64,000 nt of DNA, from NCBI GenBank assembly GCA_015069425.1, contig SVIP01000006.1, positions 1 to 64,000 on the forward strand, written 5' to 3'. The notes under the pieces are model-generated. The model worked only from the letters and a program-made list of their open reading frames with translations. It ran no database searches and was not told where the DNA came from. Positions 63,328-64,000 of the stretch are shown in pieces (the stretch's first letter is position 1; each line of letters opens with the position of its first letter). Both the position numbers and the translations under genes were made by a program. This DNA is from Clostridiales bacterium (GTDB taxonomy: Bacteria; Bacillota; Clostridia; Christensenellales; Borkfalkiaceae).

Positions 63328-64000
63328 TTAATTTTTTTCGTTCTTACTATTTATAATTTCTCCAATCGTCGTGCCTGTCTGTTCGGAATATGCGTGCCTA
63401 GTCTTATTTTTAATAAATTTCTCCACCACTTTAATCATTGGCTCATTTAAGGCAGAAATATCTATATTTAGCAGTTTTATAAACTCATTTATCTCTATTA
63501 TTTGTACTTTTTTGCCCCGTTCGATTGTTTGCTTTACAAGTTCTAATTTTTTACAATATACTCCTTGCCCGTCTAAAGTGGGTATGTCGTATTTAACAAA
63601 AACGTCACACTTGCTTGCAGACGGCACCACAAATCCCCCTGCGTTTTTGATTTTTTGAATAAGAACTAAGGTTTGATTATAATTTTCACGCTCAAAATTT
63701 TCACTTATACAAACAAACTTTCCTTTTAACTGTGGAATAAAATTCTTCTCCCTCGCCACCGAATAACGGCGAAACAAACGCAAAACGTTGTATTCGTCTT
63801 TATCAATAAGTTTAATACCTTTTTCCTTGCAATCTTCTAAGTAACGCTTATAGTTGTTTTTTCTAGCAACCGTCTCTGCGTAATCTTTAATAAGCCCACG
63901 ACTTCTAGGAGAATTTAAAATCATTTGCTCAGCGGTTACACCTTGCTTTTCGCAAAGCGTCTTAAAAACCAACATGGTTAAGTTAGCGTCAACGTCCGCA
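63328..64000 (-). CDS. DnaQ-like exonuclease with BRCT domain, 3' part
   Basis: The frame is open to the right edge, so the gene is cut. The first visible codons read ADVDANLTMLVF, matching the ExoIII region (H-x4-D) of DnaQ-family 3'-5' exonucleases, whose His lies just outside. A helical linker follows, then a BRCT domain at LKGKFVCISENFERENYNQT through KVQIIEINEFIKLLN. This architecture is seen in exonuclease/PolC-like and helicase-related repair proteins. The ATG at 63975 is internal and is not taken as the start. Confidence 0.75.
   Translation of the reverse strand, partial: ADVDANLTMLVFKTLCEKQGVTAEQMILNSPRSRGLIKDYAETVARKNNYKRYLEDCKEKGIKLIDKDEYNVLRLFRRYSVAREKNFIPQLKGKFVCISENFERENYNQTLVLIQKIKNAGGFVVPSASKCDVFVKYDIPTLDGQGVYCKKLELVKQTIERGKKVQIIEINEFIKLLNIDISALNEPMIKVVEKFIKNKTRHAYSEQTGTTIGEIINSKNEKN

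Noticed and set aside
63328-63975. Complete gene starting at the ATG at 63975
   Set aside because: The frame is open through the window edge and the upstream residues ADVDAN match a DnaQ exonuclease motif, so this ATG is internal.

Overview
This 64-kb window looks like a chromosomal contig of an AT-rich, low-GC Gram-positive bacterium (Bacillota, Clostridia-like). Three things support this: the str/beta ribosomal clusters; a SpoIVFA/SpoIVFB-like pair behind a sigma-E-like promoter, implying endospore ancestry; and many AAGGAGG ribosome-binding sites and TTGACA-17-TATAAT promoters. The gene set (IscRSU, AckA/Pta, GdhA, RibU with an FMN riboswitch, CdaR, ApgM, TmcAL) fits an anaerobic gut Clostridia lineage, perhaps Christensenellales-like. 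That placement is inference. No rRNA, tRNA, CRISPR array, phage or transposase was seen.

Layout. 0-11.2 kb, minus strand: tuf (partial), fusA, rpsG, rpsL, rpoC and rpoB. 11.5-12.9 kb, plus strand: rqcP and a fused ispDF. 13-17.4 kb: rpmF-ylbN, ackA, pta and divergent tmcAL, an acetate/acetyl-phosphate neighbourhood. 17.6-19 kb: gdhA. 19.1-24.3 kb: pyrH-frr-uppS-cdsA-dxr-rseP. 24.35-26.2 kb: a plus-strand accessory island splitting pyrH from tsf-rpsB. It holds an array of small hairpins with inverted 7-nt linkers, a four-helix-bundle gene, a structured leader RNA with its own promoter and terminator, and a leucine-rich-repeat lipoprotein. 26.3-31.5 kb: tsf-rpsB with an S2-type leader, a metal-binding-headed DUF1292 protein, ruvX, a small membrane protein and iscRSU with a palindromic operator. 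31.5-34.1 kb: two unknown genes and a cyclophilin-like lipoprotein. 34.4-38 kb: rpmG-secE-nusG-rplKAJL with an L10 leader. These normally sit directly upstream of rpoBC, but here about 23 kb of other genes lies between.

38-45 kb: SpoIVFAB, a duplicated-domain lipoprotein, apgM, ung, mntP and a membrane-anchored XRE regulator. 45-52 kb, minus strand: a tight run of ribU (FMN riboswitch), tsaE-tsaB-rimI, an alpha/beta hydrolase with an apparent AUA start, membrane-fused murF, ddl and icd. 52-58.5 kb: a degenerate aldolase-like protein, rsfS, a nadD-yqeK fusion, yhbY, obgE, nth and DUF3343. 58.5-64 kb: a class V desulfurase-like enzyme, a pair of small helical proteins, a CtpA-type protease, CdaR, a lipoprotein and the 3' part of an exonuclease-BRCT gene.

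Most genes are conserved housekeeping. The most unusual content is the 24.35-26.2 kb island. Two gene-sized features missed by a 60-codon cutoff were found at 29206-29376 and 44952-45101. Several starts were moved to internal ATGs with good Shine-Dalgarno sites.
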